Part shown: positions 51,964-61,048 of the stretch, one piece after another
Layout of the letters: each line of letters opens with the position of its first letter
How positions within the stretch are numbered: the stretch's first letter is position 1
Assembly: GCA_964600235.1 (NCBI GenBank)
Contig: CAZRIV010000001.1
Location: 124,001-188,000, forward strand
Origin: MWEI01 sp964600235
GTDB lineage: Bacteria > Desulfobacterota > Desulfomonilia > UBA1062
Reading direction: 5' to 3'
DNA: 64,000 nucleotides
Translations under genes and position numbers: made by a program
Notes under the pieces: model-generated
What the model was told of the DNA's origin: nothing
Database searches by the model: none
The model's input: the letters and a program-made list of their open reading frames with translations, nothing else

Positions 51964-53694
51964 CTAACAGATCCCGGACAACCCACAGCTCAGCGTCTGG
52001 CCTTTCCTGCTGCCGTCACGGTAGACCGTGATACCCTTGCATCTCATCTCGTAAGCCAGGATCAGGGTTTCCCTGATCTCGTCAGGGGACACGTCTGACC
52101 TGAAATTGATGGTTTTTGATACCGCATTGTCCGTATGGGCCTGGAAGGCGGCCTGCATCATCACATGCCTTGAAGGGGGAATCCCGGCGGCTGTCGAGAA
52201 AAGGGCCCTGAGCCTGTCTGATATCCTGGGATCATCCGGGAGGAATCCGGTCTTTTTGAGAACACGTGCCAATTCCCGGTCCAGGACACCCTCCTGTTCG
52301 GCCTTGAGCTGAAACACCGGGTCCATCTCGGCTACACCGATATCGCCGGGTATGATCCTCGAGTAGTACAGGGCGTATAGAGGTTCAATACCCGAGGAGC
52401 ACCCGGCTATGAGGCTCAGGGAACCGGTGGGGGCAATGGTGGTCAGCGTGGCGTTCCTCATGGGCGCCTTTCCATGGCAATCAAAGACGCTCCCTGGAAA
52501 GTTGGGAAAGGGTCCCCTGGTTTGGGCAAGCTCTCTGGACGCCTCATGGCTGTGCTCCCGGATGAACTTCATGATTTGTCCCGCAAGGCCCAGGCCTTCT
52601 TCTGACTGATAGGGGATACCCAGCAGGATAAGAAGGTGGGCAAATCCCATCACACCCAGGCCTATCTTCCGGTTGCCCCTGGCAAGGCGTCTTATCTTGG
52701 CCAGAGGGTAGCGGTTGACCTCGATGACATCGTCTAGGAACCTTACTGCCGAACGAACGGTCCGTCCGAGTTTTTGCCAGTCGATTTCGGCACGGTGCAC
52801 ATTCCCTTTAAGCATCCGGGCGAGGTTGATGGAGCCCAGGTTACAGGCCTCATATGCCAGGAGTGGCTGCTCGCCGCAGGGATTCGTAGCCTCGATCGTC
52901 CCCAGGCGCGGTGTCGGGTTGTGGCGGTTGATTTCATCAAGGAAGAGGATACCCGGCTCGCCGTCTTCCCATGCGCACTGGGCAATGAGGTCGAAGAGTT
53001 TTCGCGCATGAACAGTCTTTGCCCTACTGCGGCTGCGCGGGTTGATCAGGCCGAAATCCTTATCTTTCATTACCGCATCCATGAATGATTCTGTTATGCC
53101 TACGGAAAGATTGAAGCTATTGAGACGTCCCGGGTCCCTTTTGACCGTGATGAATTCCTCTATATCCGGGTGATCGATCCTGAGGACACCCATGTTTGCC
53201 CCGCGTCTCGTTCCTCCTTGTTTTATGATGTCGGTGGCCTTGTTGAACACGTCCATGAAGGACACCGGTCCGCTTGCTACCCCGCTGGTGCTCAGGACGA
53301 TATCGTTTTTCGGCCTCAGGTTGCTGAAAGAGAACCCCGTACCACCACCGCCCTGGTGGATGATGGCAGTGTTCTTTACTGCATCGAAGATGGATTTAAG
53401 GGAGTCATTTACCGGCAGGACGAAGCATGCAGCCAACTGGCCGAGATCACGGCCGGCGTTCATCAGGGTAGGAGAGTTGGGGAGAAATTCCAGGGAAGAG
53501 AGCATCTGATAAAAATCTTCGGCAGTACGTGAGCATTCCCTGTGGGGGCCGAATGCCTTCTCGGCCTTTGCCACATGCAGGGCAACCCGCTTGAACATTT
53601 CATCCGGGGTCTCTATCACATTTCCTTCACGATCCTTTTTGAGGTAGCGCGCATTGAGGACCTTGATGGAATTCTCCCCCAGATCAACCTTCAT
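51964..53694 (-). CDS. nrdJ: Class II (adenosylcobalamin-dependent) ribonucleotide reductase
   Basis: Makes deoxyribonucleotides with a B12-generated thiyl radical, independent of oxygen. The 576-aa protein is the short NrdJ form: LAACFVLP (first redox Cys), QGGGGTGFSFS, GGTRRGANMG, ATNPCGEQPLLAYEACNLGS (radical Cys in NPCGE) and a C-terminal CGLSGIC pair that recharges the active site. The ATG at 53694 was used; a TTG two codons earlier has better spacing from AGGGAG. No cobalamin riboswitch was seen upstream. Suits an organism that meets both anoxic and low-oxygen conditions. Confidence 0.95.
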   Translation of the reverse strand: MKVDLGENSIKVLNARYLKKDREGNVIETPDEMFKRVALHVAKAEKAFGPHRECSRTAEDFYQMLSSLEFLPNSPTLMNAGRDLGQLAACFVLPVNDSLKSIFDAVKNTAIIHQGGGGTGFSFSNLRPKNDIVLSTSGVASGPVSFMDVFNKATDIIKQGGTRRGANMGVLRIDHPDIEEFITVKRDPGRLNSFNLSVGITESFMDAVMKDKDFGLINPRSRSRAKTVHARKLFDLIAQCAWEDGEPGILFLDEINRHNPTPRLGTIEATNPCGEQPLLAYEACNLGSINLARMLKGNVHRAEIDWQKLGRTVRSAVRFLDDVIEVNRYPLAKIRRLARGNRKIGLGVMGFAHLLILLGIPYQSEEGLGLAGQIMKFIREHSHEASRELAQTRGPFPNFPGSVFDCHGKAPMRNATLTTIAPTGSLSLIAGCSSGIEPLYALYYSRIIPGDIGVAEMDPVFQLKAEQEGVLDRELARVLKKTGFLPDDPRISDRLRALFSTAAGIPPSRHVMMQAAFQAHTDNAVSKTINFRSDVSPDEIRETLILAYEMRCKGITVYRDGSRKGQTLSCGLSGIC

Positions 53695-53847
53695 GAACAA
53701 TCGGTCTCCCTAGCTATCTGGAATCTACATACCTAATTAAAAATAGAGGTATTGCCCGATAAATCAAGACTCCCGCAGCGAACGACTTCTCCTTTGCCGC
53801 TTGTCATGGAGTGAACAGACCGTTATAGTGATGGTTGGAGGGTAAGG

Positions 53848-54312
53848 ATGGATAAGCTCAATAAAGGAGACATGGCGCCGGATTTTTCATTGAAAGACCA
53901 GAACGGAACCATGGTGAGACTTTCTGATTTCAAGGGCAGGAAGGTGCTGCTCTTCTTCTATCCCAAGGCATTAACATCCGGTTGCACCGTGCAGGCCAAA
54001 GAGGTGAGCGCAGCCAGAAAACTGCTGGCCCAGAAGGGTGCCGAGGCTATAGGCATAAGCACTGATCTTCCTGATCTACTCAAAAAGTTCGACAACAGGC
54101 ATGAACTCAATTTTGCACTCCTCTCTGATGCAGATCACAGGGTGTCAGAACTCTATGGTGTCTGGGCAGAGAAGAACATGTACGGAAAGGTTTTCTACGG
54201 CATTGTCCGCTCGGCATTTCTTATAGATGAAGATTCCCGAATCCTCCAGACATGGTACAAGGTAAGCCCCAAAGATACGGTTCCGAAGGCCCTGCAGGAG
54301 CTCAAAAAGTAA
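53848..54312 (+). CDS. Bcp-type peroxiredoxin
   Basis: Thiol peroxidase of 154 aa that removes peroxides. GDMAPDFSLKDQNG, FFYPKALTSGCTVQA (peroxidatic Cys, position 46) and the late Arg in RSAFLIDE fit the Bcp/PrxQ group. The usual second Cys five residues after the first is absent, so it would work as a one-Cys or intermolecular two-Cys enzyme. The gene stands alone after the divergent nrdJ; both would help at oxygen exposure. Confidence 0.92.
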   Translation: MDKLNKGDMAPDFSLKDQNGTMVRLSDFKGRKVLLFFYPKALTSGCTVQAKEVSAARKLLAQKGAEAIGISTDLPDLLKKFDNRHELNFALLSDADHRVSELYGVWAEKNMYGKVFYGIVRSAFLIDEDSRILQTWYKVSPKDTVPKALQELKK

Positions 54313-54343
54313 CCTGGCTGTCGCGTAAAAGGTGATAGTCGGT

Positions 54344-55195
54344 TTACTTTTCCCAGTATGCCTTATAGGTATCCTTTATCATGACCTTCCGGTCTGACAT
54401 GAATTGTTCAAATATATCGGATAGATATATGAACTTGTAGATGTCATTGATCCGTGCACAGAGCTTTACGGCGCGCGGCCGTGATATTTCAACAAGCGAG
54501 CTCATGGCGCCGCCGGTCTTCATGTATCTGCCCAGGTCATACTTGGTAAGCACGCCGCCCATGCGGAAGTCTTTCTGGATGTAGAGGATCCCGTTGCTGG
54601 CATTTGCATAGACCGGCACGGCACCATAGTGAGTGGCATGGTGGCGCACATCCAGCAGATTATCACAGTCATTGATCATGGAGCTGATGCTAATGTAGTC
54701 TTTATGCCGGTTGAGCTTAAGCCAGTACCTCAGGTCAGAGGGGCTCATGGCTATGGGCTTGGTATGATCGACCTTGATGGGAGTGTAATGGGAACGGTTG
54801 AGCAGCATGAACAACTCGTTTGCAAGTGCACATACAGCCTGATAGAGATCCCCGTGCAGTGCATCAAAGGCCTCCTTTGCCTCGAATACCCTGAGGTCGA
54901 GGCTGGATCCGTCGATAAAACTCGACGAGAAGAGACGGTCCATGTTCTCTATCTGGTAGAAGGCCCCCGAGAGCTTGACCTCGACGGTATAGTGGAGGAT
55001 CTGAACGTACGCGATGTCCTTTTCCTGCTTCAAGGAAAGATCCGGGGCCTCGTTGTTGAGATAATTCGCTATGTCGAAGTCCGCTGCCAGCTCCCGTAAA
55101 CCCCACCAGTAGTCCAGCGCAGTGAGGTCCTTGTATTTCTCCTCCTTGTCTTTTCCATGGCACAGGTGGCGGTCTATTGTCTGGGGCTTATCCAT
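54344..55195 (-). CDS. HEPN-like hypothetical protein
   Basis: A 283-aa mostly helical protein with no clear assignment. The motif RHHATH (Arg184 to His189) fits the R-x4-H signature of HEPN ribonuclease and toxin proteins, embedded in a helical region (about 110-190, VCALANELFMLLNRSHY ... NLLDVRHHATHYG), and the overall layout recalls Cthe_2314-like HEPN proteins. It has no signal peptide or membrane helix. GGAG lies nine bases before the ATG at 55195. It is a lone gene on the minus strand: no nucleotidyltransferase (MNT) antitoxin partner is adjacent. HEPN is inference from motif and helicity. Confidence 0.6.
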   Translation of the reverse strand: MDKPQTIDRHLCHGKDKEEKYKDLTALDYWWGLRELAADFDIANYLNNEAPDLSLKQEKDIAYVQILHYTVEVKLSGAFYQIENMDRLFSSSFIDGSSLDLRVFEAKEAFDALHGDLYQAVCALANELFMLLNRSHYTPIKVDHTKPIAMSPSDLRYWLKLNRHKDYISISSMINDCDNLLDVRHHATHYGAVPVYANASNGILYIQKDFRMGGVLTKYDLGRYMKTGGAMSSLVEISRPRAVKLCARINDIYKFIYLSDIFEQFMSDRKVMIKDTYKAYWEK

Positions 55196-55509
55196 GTTCA
55201 TATTCTCCAGGGGGCCCCGCGATCTCACACGAGATGCGGTTCCCATTAATTTTATGTATATGGAAAGAGGTGTCAGCGCAAGAGGATAGAGGTTTTCCAA
55301 AGTCAGCCTTTATGAGGAAAAATGCCTGATTCCCGCTGATGAAGGATGAATGGATTAACCGGCACCACGAAGCGGTAATCCTGTGCACATGTTATGATAT
55401 CTTGACTCCACAAGAGGATATAGCATAGTTTAATCATGGCTGCTCAAGATTCCGCACAATTGCACCGTGAATGGAGCCATCCATCAGCCAACAAACCCCA
55501 GGAGGGCAG
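55196..55509. other. Divergent promoter region between the HEPN-like gene and selA
   Basis: About 310 bases with no gene seen. A weak selA promoter (TTGACT near 55402 with CATAGT 16 bases on) and a small dyad (GCGATCTC..GAGATGCGG near 55220) are the only signals. No tRNA-Sec gene (selC) was found here. Confidence 0.4.
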
Positions 55510-56880
55510 ATGTCCGGAAACAAACAGTATCGGAGCATACCAAAAGTAGACACCGTGCTCAGAGAGTCCATCCTTCAGGAGATGCCCTATGACCCGTCCA
55601 TCATCAAGCGCATGCTCCAGCAAAGGCTCGAATCCATACGGCACGAAATCACGCAGGGCAGGCTCGACCTGAGCCCCGATGCAGCAAGCATTGCCGGGGA
55701 GGTGGCGGTCCAGGTACGATCCATCCTGGAATCGGGGCTGAAATATATCATCAATGCCGCAGGGGTTGTCGTCTTTACCAACCTCGGCAGGGCACCGCTT
55801 GCCCAAGAGGCCCTGGATGCGGTCCTACATGCAGGGAGTTCCTATTCGGACCTGGAATTCAACCTGAAAGAGTCGAAGAGAGGTTCCAGACAGGACCACA
55901 TCCGCCCCCTGACCAGGGCCTGCTTCGGGGCCGAGGATGCCCTGGTGGTCAATAACAATGCCGCCGCGGTCATGCTCGTCATCGCGAGCCTCGCCAAGGG
56001 ACGTGAAGTCATCGTGTCCCGCGGAGAGCTGGTGGAGATCGGCGGGTCGTTCAGGATGCCCGATGTGATGGCCATCAGCGGAGGTGTTTTGAAAGAGGTG
56101 GGCACCACCAACAAGACCAGGCTCAGCGATTATCAGAACGCCATAACCGATGATACCGCGCTCATCATGAAGATTCACAGGAGCAATTTTTCCATCGTGG
56201 GATTCACCGACGAGGTGGGGATAGAAGATCTCTCAGTGCTGAGCCGCCAAATCGGCAAGCCGCTTTTTGTGGACATGGGCTCGGGTGTCCCGTTTGATCT
56301 CGGTCCCTACGGGATTCCCGGGGAATGGACAATCCCGTCGTGCCTCCGGCAGGGCGCCGATGTCATCAGCTTCAGCGGCGACAAGGTGCTCGGCGGACCC
56401 CAGGCCGGGATCATCCTCGGCAGGGCGAACCTGGTCCAGACAATGGCAAGGCATCCTCTCCACCGGGCCGTACGGGTCGACAAGCTCACCATGGCCTCCC
56501 TGGGTGCGACACTGAGGCTGCTAGCCCAGGGCAGGATCGATCAGATTCCCGTCTTGCGCATGATCACTGAGCCGGTTCTCCAGGTGAAGAAGCGCGCTCA
56601 GAAACTCGCGAGGCTCATCAAGACAAGTCCTTGCAGCGTTCTGTCAACCCAGGCCGTGATAGGCGGCGGATCGGCTCCCACAAAAGGCTTTCCGTCCTAC
56701 GGCGTGCTGTTGAAGACATCGAAGGCCCAGCAGGTACATGCACGATTGAGGTCGTGCATCCCGGCAGTGCTCTGCAGGATCGAGGATGACAGGCTCATCT
56801 TTGACATGAAGTCCGTGGCTCATAAAGAGATCCCTGTTCTCGCACAAAAAATCAATGAGGTGTTCTCCCATGAGTCTTAA
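55510..56880 (+). CDS. selA: L-seryl-tRNA(Sec) selenium transferase
   Basis: PLP enzyme that converts seryl-tRNA(Sec) to selenocysteinyl-tRNA with selenophosphate. The 456-aa protein has the N-terminal IPKVDTVL, INAAGVVVFTNLGRAPL, VNNNAAAVML, VGTTNKTRLSDY and the PLP lysine in FSGDKVLGGPQAG, all family landmarks. AGGAGGGCAG precedes the ATG. Its presence predicts selenoproteins in the genome, but none is recognisable in this window, and selB, selC and selD are not here. The patatin gene starts inside its 3' end. Confidence 0.96.
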   Translation: MSGNKQYRSIPKVDTVLRESILQEMPYDPSIIKRMLQQRLESIRHEITQGRLDLSPDAASIAGEVAVQVRSILESGLKYIINAAGVVVFTNLGRAPLAQEALDAVLHAGSSYSDLEFNLKESKRGSRQDHIRPLTRACFGAEDALVVNNNAAAVMLVIASLAKGREVIVSRGELVEIGGSFRMPDVMAISGGVLKEVGTTNKTRLSDYQNAITDDTALIMKIHRSNFSIVGFTDEVGIEDLSVLSRQIGKPLFVDMGSGVPFDLGPYGIPGEWTIPSCLRQGADVISFSGDKVLGGPQAGIILGRANLVQTMARHPLHRAVRVDKLTMASLGATLRLLAQGRIDQIPVLRMITEPVLQVKKRAQKLARLIKTSPCSVLSTQAVIGGGSAPTKGFPSYGVLLKTSKAQQVHARLRSCIPAVLCRIEDDRLIFDMKSVAHKEIPVLAQKINEVFSHES

Positions 56881-57775
56881 GGTTGGTCTGGCCCTCGGGG
56901 GCGGAGGAGTTCGGGGACTCGCCAACATCGGGGTGATCAAGGCCCTTCTGGAGGCCGGAATTGTGCCTGATGTCGTTGCAGGGACAAGCATGGGCGCCAT
57001 TGTCGGTTCACTCTATGCAGACAGCAAAGATATCGCACTCGTGGAACGCACCATAAAGAATATGCTTTCATCCGAGGAATTCCGCCAGAAGGTAGGCCGG
57101 CTTTCAGGGTCGGGTGATCTGGACAGAGGCTTTATGGATAAACTCTTTGAGACGGCCAAAAAAGGATATTTCTTCTACCGCTTCCTGTTCAGGGAGTCGG
57201 TGGTGTCCGCCGAGGCCTTTTTTTCAGAGATCGACCGTATCATACCGGACAAGCATTTTTCAGAACTCTTGATGCCCTTTGCATGCATGTCACTGGATGT
57301 GGTTTCCGGATATCCGCAGATACTTCATTCGGGCATGGTACGTCAGGCAGTCAAGGCATCGAGCGCCGTTCCGGGGATTCTCCCCCCGGTGGCCATCGAC
57401 GGAAGGATGTGTGTGGACGGCGGATGGGTGGAGGCGGTACCCGTTTCCGCGGCTAAAGTTCTCGGAGCCGGATTTGTCATAGGCGTTGACGTGTCACGCG
57501 AGATGGCGTCCATCGATTACAGGGAAGAGATCAAGAACAGCATGGATGTCCTGTTCAGGGCCGGGGACATAACCCGCTCCATCATGAACACGTTCAGGAC
57601 GAGTGAGGCCGACTTTGTAATTAATCCCGAGGTGGGGGACGCCGAATGGTCGGACTTCAACAACATCAACACCTATATAACAGCCGGATACAGGGCGGGA
57701 TCTCAGGCGGCAGGGGCCATCAGGAAGGCGCTTAAGATTTCCCGCATCAAGGCATTGCTGTGGATGAAAAAATAG
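56870..57775 (+). CDS. Patatin-like phospholipase (RssA-like)
   Basis: Acyl hydrolase of 301 aa with a Ser-Asp dyad: the glycine-rich oxyanion loop GGGGVRGLANIG, the nucleophile GTSMGAIVGS and the acid in VDGGW. Layout is close to RssA and other bacterial patatins. GAGGTG inside selA serves as ribosome site and the start overlaps selA by 11 bases. Its 3' end overlaps the next gene by 16 bases, so translation of selA, this gene and rluD-like is coupled. Confidence 0.93.
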   Translation: MSLKVGLALGGGGVRGLANIGVIKALLEAGIVPDVVAGTSMGAIVGSLYADSKDIALVERTIKNMLSSEEFRQKVGRLSGSGDLDRGFMDKLFETAKKGYFFYRFLFRESVVSAEAFFSEIDRIIPDKHFSELLMPFACMSLDVVSGYPQILHSGMVRQAVKASSAVPGILPPVAIDGRMCVDGGWVEAVPVSAAKVLGAGFVIGVDVSREMASIDYREEIKNSMDVLFRAGDITRSIMNTFRTSEADFVINPEVGDAEWSDFNNINTYITAGYRAGSQAAGAIRKALKISRIKALLWMKK

Positions 57776-58770
57776 AATTTCTTACCGGCCCCGATGATCA
57801 CGGAGTCCGTCTCGATGTCTATATCTCCAGCCATCTGAACCTTAGCCGATCATATGCCGTGCACATCATCGAACAAGGCCTGGTCCTGGTGGACGGCAGC
57901 ATAAAACGCCCGTCCTTCAAGCTGAAAAGCTCCTTGAGAATACATGGTGCCTATGGAATGCCCCCCAGAAAAGATGACATCCCTGCGGCCCGGGAAATGC
58001 CGCTGGAAATCATCTATGAAGACCAATGGATCGTTGTCGTCAACAAGCCGGCAGGCCTGACGGTTCATCCCGGGGCAGGGAACTCTGAAAATACCCTTGT
58101 GAACGGCCTGCTGGCCAGATACCCCGAGATGGCAAACGTGGGAGATCCCTCCAGGCCGGGTATAGTGCACCGCCTTGACAAGATGACCTCGGGGGTCATG
58201 GTGGTGGCAAGGCACGCCGATGCCTATTCAATACTCGTCAATGCCTTCAAGGCTCATGAGCACCTCAGGGAATACCGCGCGCTCATCTACGGCCGCATGT
58301 CCCGGTTGCAAGGCACCATTGAGACCTTCATGCAGAGGAATCCCGGTAATAGAATGAAGATGACCTCTCGCGCATACCAGGGGAAAAAGGCCATTACCCA
58401 CTGGAAGGTTCTCAAGGAGTGGGAGGGATTCTCATTGCTTGAACTGAGCCTTCTCACGGGCAGGACACATCAGATTCGTGTCCACCTTTCCGATATGGGG
58501 TATCCTGTGGTGGGAGATGCGCAATATGGCGGCCGGCGAAGGGCCGCCGGCATAAAGAACACCCGGTTGCAGTCATACATAAAGTCTCTGGACAGACAGA
58601 TGCTCCATGCCTGCACACTCGGCATCACCCACCCCGTGACCGGAAAATTCATGGAATTCAAAAGTCGCATGCCTCGGGAAATTTCTGCATTGATCTCCCT
58701 GCTCGATGATACGGCAGAACTCGGTGCATCTTTGCACAGTCCCTTGAATGATCCCATGCCTGTTGAATAA
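57760..58770 (+). CDS. RluA-family pseudouridine synthase (RluD-like)
   Basis: Converts uridine to pseudouridine in ribosomal RNA. The 336-aa protein has an N-terminal S4 domain (VRLDVYIS ... GLVLVDGSIKRPSFKL) and the catalytic GIVHRLDKMTSGVMVVA (active Asp), LLTGRTHQIRVHL and GDAQYGG. GTG start at 57760 inside the patatin gene. The S4 plus RluA layout matches RluD, which targets the helix 69 loop of 23S rRNA, but RluC-type specificity is not excluded. Confidence 0.93.
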   Translation: MDEKIEFLTGPDDHGVRLDVYISSHLNLSRSYAVHIIEQGLVLVDGSIKRPSFKLKSSLRIHGAYGMPPRKDDIPAAREMPLEIIYEDQWIVVVNKPAGLTVHPGAGNSENTLVNGLLARYPEMANVGDPSRPGIVHRLDKMTSGVMVVARHADAYSILVNAFKAHEHLREYRALIYGRMSRLQGTIETFMQRNPGNRMKMTSRAYQGKKAITHWKVLKEWEGFSLLELSLLTGRTHQIRVHLSDMGYPVVGDAQYGGRRRAAGIKNTRLQSYIKSLDRQMLHACTLGITHPVTGKFMEFKSRMPREISALISLLDDTAELGASLHSPLNDPMPVE

Positions 58771-58820
58771 TAACCTGTTCTTGTCTTGACAAACCACGGA
58801 CCTTGCAAGATCATGCCGGC

Positions 58821-59222
58821 ATGCGCAGGGTAGGGGACATACTTTCCGGGAGTGGCCACCAGATAGGCCAGATCATGAAGATCAGGCAGAACTGGAAGGA
58901 TATTGCGGGCGAAGTACTTGCCAGTCATACAGAGCCTGTTGTGATCAGGAAGAAGGTACTGCACGTGATCTGCGATTCGCCTGCCTGGGCACAGCAGATA
59001 GGGATGCTGACCACGGTGATTGAAAAACAGATCAAGGACATCACCGGTCTCAGACTTTCAAAGGTCGAAGGCCAATTCGGCATGGTGAAAAGAAATCCTC
59101 AGAATCAGAGCATATCTAGGACCGTAATAAAACCTGACATCGACCCTGAGGATGTGAAGAAGATCAAGGACCCCAAGCTTGTCGAGGCCGTGCTCGAACT
59201 GGTAAATCTCGAAGGGACATGA
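58821..59222 (+). CDS. DciA-like protein (DUF721)
   Basis: A 133-aa protein with the DUF721 pattern: MRRVGDILSG, IRQNWKDIAGEVLASHTEPV and a central VLHVICDSPAWAQQI. DciA proteins help load the replicative helicase in bacteria lacking DnaC. It follows the pseudouridine synthase after 50 bases. The start at 58821 has no clear ribosome site; a TTG six codons earlier is open. The acidic tail (DPEDVKKIKDPKLVEAV) is not part of the usual fold. Confidence 0.8.
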   Translation: MRRVGDILSGSGHQIGQIMKIRQNWKDIAGEVLASHTEPVVIRKKVLHVICDSPAWAQQIGMLTTVIEKQIKDITGLRLSKVEGQFGMVKRNPQNQSISRTVIKPDIDPEDVKKIKDPKLVEAVLELVNLEGT

Positions 59223-59351
59223 CATTTGGCTGGCGAAGAGAAGGAGGTGCCAGCCTCTTCTACCGGCCAATGGCCTGCTGACTGAACCATCCGAACATGT
59301 CGCGGGATTTCTTCTCTCGTCTTCCGGATATCCGGGCCGCTGAATGAACTG

Positions 59352-59378
59352 CCTGCTGTAAACAGTGTTTACAGCAGG
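59352..59378. promoter_or_regulatory. Perfect 27-bp palindrome upstream of acyl-CoA dehydrogenase
   Basis: CCTGCTGTAAACA (59352-59364), one central base, and its exact complement TGTTTACAGCAGG (59366-59378). It lies 71 bases before the dehydrogenase ATG. No T-run follows, so an operator (for example for the TetR regulator encoded at 61042-61656) is more likely than a terminator. Confidence 0.7.
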
Positions 59379-59449
59379 GAAAAGTTCTGCTATACCAGCA
59401 TGCATAAAACCGGACGGATTTCTGGGAATCCCCCAAACAAGGAGCACTC

Positions 59450-61048
59450 ATGTCTTTACCCGACAGGAACAACCCATATTCGTTTGACGAGTACCTCACC
59501 TGGAGGAATACCTTCAACTATTATCTCCACGACGACTTTTTTCAGAAGGTCGTGAAGCACTATGCAGGGAGTGAATGGGACGACATCAACCAGGAGCTGG
59601 TCAAGATGTCCGAAAAGGTCTCTTTCAGATGGAGGGACTTTGCCGAAGCCATTGCCTGGCCGGAGAAGAGGCCGTACATGATGCACTTTGACGGCCACAA
59701 CCACCGCATAGACAGGATCGTACGTCCTGCCCAGACTGAGATAATGGAGAGGGAGATCTTCTCCGAGGCCCTGTTCTCCGGCAAGACATCACCCTGGCTC
59801 AAGCTCGCCAAGATGTTTCTCATTTATCAGAATGGCGAGGCGTGCATTGCATGCCCCATGACCTGCACTGAGGGCCTGGTTGCATTGCTGGAAAAATTCG
59901 CAGCTGACCCTGAGACGAAAAGCATACTCAGGCATTGCAAGGAGGGTATGAACGGAGACTTTGCCATAGGGGCACAATACCTCTCCGAGATCCAGGGCGG
60001 TTCAGATGTACCGTCCAATGTCCTGGAGGCGGTAAGGGAAGATGACGGATGGCGGCTCTACGGTAAAAAGTTTTTCTGTTCTGCAACCCATGCGGATTAC
60101 GCGGTGGTGACCGCAAAGCCCGCAGGCTCGGAAAAGGTCGCCCTCTTCGTCGTGCCCTCGTGGCTGCCGGGCAACAAGGAGAAGGAGATCAGGAACGGGT
60201 GCACCATCGACAGGATCAAGTGGAAGATGGGTACGAGCGAACTGACCACTGCAGAGATTACGTACCAGGGTGCCCTGGCCTATCCTGTAGGTCCCCTGGA
60301 CAGGGGGGTCGCCAACATCGTGGGCATCGTACTCACCTATTCCCGGCTCACCGTAGGGCTCTCGGCTGCCGCCTTCATGACCCGCTCCGTAAGGGAGGCC
60401 AAAAAGTATGCAGAGCTTCGAGAGGCATTCGGACTGAAGATAAGCCAGTTTCCCATGCTGGCCAATCAGATCCGGTCCATCGAAACGTCGGCCCAAAGAA
60501 CCACTGCTGCGGCATTCAGGCTCTACCGTGATTTTCTGCAGCTGGAAGGAGGCCTGAAGGGCGGTCTGGACCCGGATGAATCTCCCCGGATGAAGAAGAA
60601 ACGCTTCGCAGTCAGGGAGTTGATCATGCTCCAGAAGATGGCAGCCTCGTGGGACTGCACGGATGTCATCAGAACGGCCATGTCGGTGTTTGGCGGGCAC
60701 GGCGTCATGGAGGATTTCTCCTCTCTGCCAAGGCTCTTTAGAGACTCGGCCATAAACGAACTCTGGGAAGGCCCGCGGAATGTGCTCCTGACCCAGATAC
60801 ACCGTGATTTTCAAAGGGCTGCACCCTGGTATGGTCCTAAGGAATTTGTAAAAGACGTCCTTTCAAGCTCACCGGAGGTGCTCGTGAATGATCTGGGAAA
60901 TGAAATGGAAGAGCTGACCTCCCACCCGAACCTCTTCAGCATGGATCAGAAGACCTACGACATCTGCAGCAGGTGGGACAGTTTCTGCCACCGCTTCTAC
61001 CACGCGTATCAGGACGCTGCGCTGGAGGACGTCATAAAGAGTCAATAG
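59450..61048 (+). CDS. Acyl-CoA dehydrogenase family protein (AidB/large ACAD-type)
   Basis: FAD-dependent acyl-CoA dehydrogenase family protein of 532 aa, longer than typical short-chain enzymes. FAD and substrate landmarks are ACPMTCTEGL, AIGAQYLSEIQGGSDVPSN, WRLYGKKFFCSATHAD, YSRLTVGLSAAAFMTRSV and, near the end, VFGGHGVMEDFSSLPRLFRDSAINELWEG. The SEIQGGSDV and DxxxNELWEG patterns resemble AidB/DszC-type members rather than mitochondrial-like MCAD. CAAGGAG precedes the ATG. Its 3' end overlaps the convergent TetR gene by seven bases. Confidence 0.92.
   Translation: MSLPDRNNPYSFDEYLTWRNTFNYYLHDDFFQKVVKHYAGSEWDDINQELVKMSEKVSFRWRDFAEAIAWPEKRPYMMHFDGHNHRIDRIVRPAQTEIMEREIFSEALFSGKTSPWLKLAKMFLIYQNGEACIACPMTCTEGLVALLEKFAADPETKSILRHCKEGMNGDFAIGAQYLSEIQGGSDVPSNVLEAVREDDGWRLYGKKFFCSATHADYAVVTAKPAGSEKVALFVVPSWLPGNKEKEIRNGCTIDRIKWKMGTSELTTAEITYQGALAYPVGPLDRGVANIVGIVLTYSRLTVGLSAAAFMTRSVREAKKYAELREAFGLKISQFPMLANQIRSIETSAQRTTAAAFRLYRDFLQLEGGLKGGLDPDESPRMKKKRFAVRELIMLQKMAASWDCTDVIRTAMSVFGGHGVMEDFSSLPRLFRDSAINELWEGPRNVLLTQIHRDFQRAAPWYGPKEFVKDVLSSSPEVLVNDLGNEMEELTSHPNLFSMDQKTYDICSRWDSFCHRFYHAYQDAALEDVIKSQ

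Noticed and set aside
53695..53847. Cobalamin riboswitch before nrdJ
   Set aside because: The intergenic region is too short and lacks the B12-box and core motifs.
55196..55509. tRNA-Sec gene (selC) next to selA
   Set aside because: No cloverleaf with a TCA anticodon and extended acceptor arm could be traced.
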